NCBI GenBank assembly: GCA_002081555.1
Contig: KV921052.1
Coordinates: 1 to 23,147 of the forward strand
From: Protostelium mycophagum
Lineage: Eukaryota; Evosea; Variosea; Protosteliida; Protosteliaceae
Length of the DNA stretch: 23,147 bases
Direction: 5' to 3'
The notes below the pieces were generated by a model. The model searched no databases. It saw only the letters and a list, made by a program, of their open reading frames with translations, and was not told where the DNA came from. The first letter of the stretch is position 1, and each line of letters starts with the position of its first letter. Shown piece after piece: positions 18,168-23,147 of this stretch. A program made the position numbers and the translations under genes.

Positions 18168-19629
18168 TAGCAAGCTTAAATTTCTTGACCTGATCGAGGA
18201 GCTTCTTTGCGTTGGGGTCGTTCAGAAAATGCTCTCTCACGGGTCTAAGGATCTCGTTAATGGCAACGGCAACGGCAGGCTTCAAGTCTGCAGGGTGCAG
18301 GTCTCCGGCCACGTAGTCAGCAACTACAGACTCGTAGGAATTGTACAACCTGATATCTTAAGTGGAGTCATAGAAATAAATGTGCGATGTACTTGTCACC
18401 ACCGTGTTCAACCTTCTTCTTTACTTGGAAGGAGTAAAGTTTGGGAAAGATGATGTGCTTGAGGTAATCAAATAGAGGGTTATCTTTGGTTACCCTCTCA
18501 GGACTCCAGGACTGCTTGATCTTGACATTGACATCAGCTTCGGTATCTTCCATAAAGACAGCAGAGCTCGGTTCACGCTTTGCCATCTCGAGTTGCCCTT
18601 TTTCAAGTCCCATAATCATGTCTGACTAGTCAAGAAAATTATCTCTCGCCATGTACATTTTGCAGATGATTGATTAGCTTTGGAGTAACACTGAGTGCAA
18701 ATCCTAAGGATGTTGAGTATTGAGGATACGGTGCAAGAGGATGATGGGTTTGTTCTTGATCTCCACTTTATCACAGTATTCTCCAGCGAGTACGTTGACC
18801 TCTCTCTGATCGACGCCCAACTGGCAGATGTCTGCCTTCAAATGAAATATGTCGGCGCACTGCATGCAGGGGTAGAATAACTGGGAAGCTGAGAGCTCCT
18901 CATGTTCTCCTCTGCCCATGATCTGTGAACACCTATGCCAATTGAGCTGAATAGAACAGAAGAACAAGGATAATACATCTTAACGCGGGGAATAGTGAAG
19001 CAACGAGAGATATCCATGACCCTAAGCCAGTATTCATTGGGGTGGGAATTGATTTCGTCAGAAGACCAGATGAATTTCACGCGCTCCATGTCCATTCCAC
19101 AGGCCTTCCACACCTGTGACATTATGGACATGAGGACTATCTGCGTACGTCACCTCGATCATGTATTCACCAATAACACGGATCTTCTTTAGATCCCCTC
19201 CCATCTTATTGTTTAAGAGAGGAAACCAATCGGCCACCAAGAAAATGAAAGTGCATCCGCTCTTTGTGCATTTATTTATTCACATTAATCGACTTCAGAA
19301 TTCCCTGGGTGAAATGAGGCCGATTCAATTTTTATACAACTGATCAGAAAGCTCACCTGCGCGATGTGCATTCTTCCTGATGGCTCAAAACCATCGTAGC
19401 AGATGGGATTAGGTTTCGTCGCAAGAAGATCTCTGAGCTCAATGTCCTGGACACATTCTTCTCCAACGCTACGAACAAGTTCGAACTTCTCCTCAGCAGT
19501 CAATTCTTCACTGCTCAGGATTAATCAAAATCTGGGTTACGCATCGATCTACCTCTTGTTCAGCAGAAAACTCTGAACAGGGTGTTGAACGAACGACAAG
19601 TCTGGGAATAGTTTTGTGATCATGAGCAT
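18163..19629 (-). CDS. YARS: Tyrosyl-tRNA synthetase, cytosolic type, with a frameshift
   Basis: Class I synthetase that charges tRNA-Tyr. Exons 19553..19629, 19357..19510, 19154..19304, 18985..19113, 18730..18946, 18393..18621 and 18163..18349. Seen: CYDGFEPSGRMHIAQG (HIGH-like, ~65-78), GCTFIFLVADWFPLLNNKMG, VKFIWSSDEIN, CSQIMGRGEHEELSASQLFY, ADICQLGVDQREVNVLAGEY and PSSAVFMEDTEADVNVKIK, all typical of the plant/archaeal-like eukaryotic enzyme. Oddities: exon 19154..19304 has four extra bases (TTTA duplicated on the plus strand, within 19271-19280), which shifts the frame in the conserved SINVNKCT segment; without them the gene gives 379 residues. The KMSKS loop reads EMAKR. No C-terminal EMAP/OTU-like extension is present. 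Either a sequence error in a working gene or a decaying copy. Confidence 0.8.
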
Positions 19630-19751
19630 GATTACACTTCAGAGGGACGAACCTGTTGGTGATCCTGTGGTGTACACTGATCACAGAGACTTCTGACCTT
19701 GGCCAAATTTTCGAAAATTAGACTAAAACGGAAAAATACATATACAATTAT

Positions 19752-21259
19752 TTATGCATCACGAGGTTGAAAGATAGAACATGTAGCAATGTGATCATTC
19801 TGCATCACTTCAAAGATGAGACCTCTGTATCCATAGAACAATGTGGCTCCGAAGGGGTTGGTATTTGACCCTCGGTTGTGCACAACGGGCTTTCCACATC
19901 CTCCCAGCTCTTTCTGTATATCGGTCCACTACAACGAGTCATTTCTCTCTTGTCATTTAAAAATAAATAATACCTTTGTGTTTGGCGTCACGACGAACGG
20001 CTGAGCTTCTGGTGCGAAATCTCCATTACTTTTATCCTCCTTGTGTGAACCTTTAGAAACAGGGTCTAATCTTAGTTGGAAATTACATTTCACGTATCTA
20101 TATGACTCAGCCGAGATTTTTGATGACAATGCTGCTCTTCGTCTACGACTTGAAAAATTTGTTTCTTTAGACCAAATTTATTAAAAAATCAAGTGAAATA
20201 AAATAAACTCACTGATTGAATTGAACGTGGCTGGGAAAATTGGTATGCAACAAGAATTTCTTCACTCTGTGCGTCCTGATATCAAATAGCACGTCCAATC
20301 CCATCGAGAAATAATTGTAGAAATAGTCTGCACAGCCCAATCCGTTATATGAATTGGTGTGGATCCTCATCTTGTCTTCTGCCTTGTAAAAGATCCTTGA
20401 TGGCGGGCCCAAGATACTCAGAACATCTTGTGTACTGGACGTAAAATCGATGCTGCATTTTCTCTTGGTGAAATAAAGACCTTGTGAGAGGGAAGCTTCG
20501 ACGGGTTCAAAGTAAAGAGAGGCGGGAGGTGTCTCTGGTATCTGTGGGTTATTGATGTTGGAGCCGTTATAGAGGTGTATGCGGCAGGTGACTGGTGTGC
20601 TGCGGTCTGGAAATTCCATGGGAGGTATGTCTTAGAAAATGAGCGTGATGACGTGGATAAAAATGATTAAAGCTCACCATTTGGAGCAGAATAGAGCTTC
20701 TCGTATTTCTTTGGTATAGGGAATGAGAAGGATAAGCCCTGATACGATCATCACAAAAAAGCGTGTCTTGAATGTACACCAGAAAATGCCTACTCACCGG
20801 ATAGTGCAGTGAGTAGATGCCATTGTTGGCGTCATAAACACCTGGATGGGTGGGTCCAAACGTTTCGTAAATATTTACAAGTGTGGGAGGTCGATCGGAA
20901 GAACTGAAGAGGTTATGCCGTGAAAATAGCTGATACACACCTAAAAACAGTTCCAGAATAAGATAACGTAACTCTTGGAACTTGATATACTTCTAAAGTA
21001 CATAATTTCTGTGTTGATGGCTCAAAGCGAAGCATTATGCCATCTTCATTCAGATCCACAACAATGTCCATGCTGAGTGGTTTCTGATTATATTAGAAGA
21101 TTGATTCCAAGGAGAATCACTTACCGTCTCTGAATACTTCAGTTCTGCATGGGATATTATCTTATTTTTCTGTTGTATATATGTGATGGCTTCTGAGATG
21201 GGCATTCCTAGGTAAAAATTACCAAGAGATCGCCCAGGTGTTAGCTCTAACATCAACAT
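19752..21259 (-). CDS. PHAF1/UPF0183-like protein (~387 aa)
   Basis: Family of conserved eukaryotic proteins (human PHAF1/C16orf70) linked to phagophore sites in autophagy; the role here is inferred from family only. Exons 21125..21259, 20941..21083, 20798..20903, 20678..20738, 20213..20630, 19974..20097 and 19752..19928 close in frame. Seen: LELTPGRSLGNFYLGMPISE at the start, MDIVVDLNEDGIMLRFEP, ETFGPTHPGVYDANNGIYSL, LSFSFPIPKKYEKLYS, TQDVLSILGPPSRIFYK, YFYNYFSMGLDVLFDI, KKFLLHTNFPSH and, near the end, GSNTNPFGATLFYGYRGLIFEV. Length is close to the family's usual ~400. The last intron ends with a CTCGTTGTAG acceptor, a copy of the dispersed motif seen in the ARM gene. Confidence 0.88.
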
Positions 21260-21495
21260 GGTTGTTTGTTGATGAGTTCGAAATTTACAAGTGATGTGAC
21301 GGCTAATCTATTCTGAAGAAAAGTGTCTGACATTGTTTCTGCCCAACAACAAAATAAATGTCACAATTCAAGTTGATTTTGAGGCTGAAATCATCTTAGA
21401 TGGATATACGACCGTTGAGAACGCTGAACGAAAGAGGATCCTTCACCAAAGTTCTTATACTATTCTTTATGAAAGGAGAGAAGCTCCACCAGCTT
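21260..21495. other. Spacer upstream of PHAF1-like gene
   Basis: 236 bp. Open plus-strand frames here are not coding-like; I see no feature beyond the presumed promoter of the PHAF1-like gene. Confidence 0.4.
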
Positions 21496-21783
21496 CTACT
21501 TCGCTCTGCTGCTTGCAGCTGGTGCGTTCAATTCCACGCCTTCGTATTTTCTATATTCCCTTTCTTCCTCGAACTCTTCTCTGCTGACCTCTCTGCACTA
21601 TCTCTTCTTGGTCCCAGTTTTTGGGAACTGCCTCATCGGTCACGCGCCAGATGAACGGCATGTCGATGGAGTCATCTTGACTCGTCAAGAATACACCTTG
21701 TCTTGACACTGACACGATCCTGTCGCTTGTTATAGCTTATACCCGACAGCGATAATCCTCGAGTTTCTTTTCAGACGATACAT
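21496..21783 (-). pseudogene. Unidentified coding-like stretch with broken frame
   Basis: On the minus strand a highly coding-like segment reads NSRIIAVG, then DRIVSVSRQGVFLTSQDDSI, MPFIWRVTDEAVPKNWDQEE and, in the next frame, EFEEEREYRKYEGVELNAP up to a TAG at 21496. Two joints are unexplained: 17 nt with GT..AG ends between AVG and DRIV, and a one-base slip within a GAGAGA-rich run. It begins 12 bp from the start of a divergent small gene. I do not recognise the family. It may be a real small gene with sequence errors, or a decayed one. Confidence 0.35.
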
Positions 21784-21795
21784 ACCGACACAAAC

Positions 21796-22087
21796 ATGGA
21801 AGCAAACCGGAAGATGGTACCAACGGCCATGAGCGCACTATCTCAAGAATTCATACCTGGACCGCCTCCGGTGTTAAAATATTCCCAGTATCTCTGCCTG
21901 AGATCCGCTCACACAGACGACCCGCTCTCCCTTCTTCGTAAGAACTATCTCATCCATTCCATACCACCTGAACCACGACCCTTGGAAACTATCATTGAAA
22001 GGCGAGTCAGATCTACAATGAATTTGTTTATTAATATATTTTTTTAGAGCTCAAGGCAGGAGTACAGTACCCAAGCATCATGGTTGA
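21796..22087 (+). CDS. Small unknown protein (81 aa) with GC-AG intron
   Basis: I do not recognise it. Exons 21796..22001 and 22048..22087 give 81 residues starting MEANRKMVPTAMSALSQ, with a Pro-rich patch (EFIPGPPPVLKYSQY), a basic middle, another Pro patch (IPPEPRPLE) and a basic tail ending VPKHHG. The 46-nt intron has a GC donor (AG|GCGAGT) and a TTTTTTTAG acceptor; the rest of the donor is consensus, which supports a true GC-AG intron. No signal peptide or membrane segment. An AATAAA lies 45 nt downstream (22132-22137). The length resembles small mitochondrial or complex-associated subunits, but nothing specific identifies it. Confidence 0.55.
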
Positions 22088-22149
22088 GGAGAAAGCGAGG
22101 CTGCCACAGCAAAAAGAGACTATATAAATAGAATAAATATAAATATCCA

Positions 22150-22727
22150 TTATATTGCAATATTATTCAAATATAAACTTGATGTTCTGTTTGCATCATG
22201 TATTGCATGCATTTTTTCCCCTTGTCGGCAGTCGCCCTGTCTACAATCAGGCACGCATGGTCTGTACACTGTGGTAATTAGTGTTTTGAGGTCACGCCAC
22301 GATTTTGCGACACCTCCAGCAACATTTTCATACAATAATTTTAAGTCAGAATCTGACTCGTTGTAGAACACAATTGCATATTTACAACACGAATATAATA
22401 TGGGTGATTTTAGCGACTTTAGCCGCTGTACAGCGAAAATCATCGTAATATTATAATGACGGTATTTACCCACCAGGTTGACAAACCATGGCGTGGCGAA
22501 ATTAGCGCCGAGAGAAAATGATAATATACTATTAACTCAATGCACAGCGCATGATTATACAATGCTCTAAACATACAATTGCCATCTCCTATAATATCCC
22601 AAATCTGAAATCCTAGATTATTTGCAACAAGATCCTCACAGCCTAAAGCCTTATTTTTTGATTCTATCCAAGTAATATTAGTATCTCTATAAATCTCAGT
22701 TATCAATAGAAGTTCACAAGTTTTCAT
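22150..22727 (-). pseudogene. OTU cysteine-protease-like fragment, probably part of a virus-like or mobile element
   Basis: AT-rich minus-strand region with the OTU catalytic signature GDGNCMFRALYNH (Asp-Gly-Asn-Cys) and, further down, a segment with FYNESDSDLKLLY that could be the end of such a domain. OTU proteases occur in giant viruses, Polinton-like elements and some transposons as well as in cells. It adjoins a virus-like ATPase fragment, and composition differs from the GC-richer host genes to the left. It looks broken or incomplete, with at least one break. Family assignment is tentative. Confidence 0.45.
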
Positions 22728-22739
22728 TTGAAAATTACT

Positions 22740-23147
22740 ACTAACTGTTATTTGAAGCAGTATATGAATGTGTTATTTTGCAATATTCTATGAGTGTATT
22801 TTCCAATTCTCGTCAAAAATTACAAAACACGGTGGGAACATCCCAGCAGTTTCCTTGGCCGCCACCTGTAAATCTATCAGACCACGCAACACCGATTCAT
22901 TATATTCGGTGTGTACGGAAGCATCATCCAGCCACGCATAATCGTCATTAAAGGCCGCCGATGCGAAACAACACCATATTTAAACTTCTTTTTAGTAATA
23001 AATCAGTAATCATATGACATATAAAATATGACTTACCGCTGCCGGGCGGCGCAACCAGTAGCCACAAGCTGGGATATGTAAACTGTGCCAACGACATTAT
23101 GTATCTATAATATATATCAAAATATTAGCCATCTACAATAATGTATA
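22740..23147 (-). mobile_element. Virus-like P-loop ATPase fragment (packaging-ATPase type), fossil
   Basis: Minus-strand remnants carry a Walker A loop (APPGSGKSYF) near 23040 and a Walker B-like FVIFDE near 22825, in the order and spacing of A32/FtsK-type packaging ATPases of large DNA viruses, virophages and Polinton-like elements. The region is AT-rich and reaches the window edge. It looks broken or interrupted, probably by few breaks, so it may be fairly young; its right end is outside the window. A cellular P-loop ATPase cannot be excluded. Confidence 0.4.

Overview
The window looks like compact nuclear DNA of a unicellular eukaryote. Every gene I could assemble is broken by very short introns, mostly 37-60 nt with GT-AG ends, and neighbouring genes are often only 50-300 bp apart. 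Poly(A) signals sit on or beside stop codons. The protein types (plant/archaeal-like TyrRS, PHAF1-like protein, WW-FYVE-armadillo protein, tyrosine phosphatase, PARP-type zinc finger, uricase) fit an amoebozoan or similar protist. That placement is an inference; I could not run a search.

Layout. 1-835 (-): 5' part of urate oxidase, running off the left edge. 986-1254 (+) and 1344-1941 (-): two weakly supported, unidentified coding stretches. 2005-3184 (+): a PARP-type zinc-finger/PADR1 protein without a catalytic domain. 3387-10471 (-): one 30-exon gene for a ~1656-residue protein with two WW domains, a FYVE finger and a very long armadillo array; its reading frame closes across all exons. 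10770-12048 (-): classical protein tyrosine phosphatase. 12171-14782 (+): cobalamin-independent methionine synthase, intact. 15076-17958 (-): adaptor-like protein with coiled coil, Pro-rich linker and two C-terminal SH3 domains. 18163-19629 (-): tyrosyl-tRNA synthetase with a 4-bp duplication that shifts the frame and a divergent KMSKS loop. 19752-21259 (-): PHAF1/UPF0183-like protein. 21496-21783 (-): unresolved coding-like stretch. 21796-22087 (+): small unknown 81-residue protein with a GC-AG intron. 22150-23147 (-): AT-rich end with an OTU-protease-like fragment and a virus-like P-loop ATPase fragment, treated as a broken fossil.

The most unusual signal is inside the introns of the armadillo gene. 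Many are built from tandem, 11-bp-phased copies of a degenerate unit around the palindrome GAAATTTC, and the unit itself carries a donor (GTGAAA) and an acceptor (TTTCAG). A second dispersed motif, TCTACAACGAG, occurs in several introns in both orientations, and one 305-nt intron is flanked by a 9-bp direct repeat. Together these suggest recent intron gain by repeat expansion or insertion (introner-like). Introns of the neighbouring MetE gene do not show the pattern. The genes have no obvious shared pathway and read as ordinary housekeeping and signalling neighbours.
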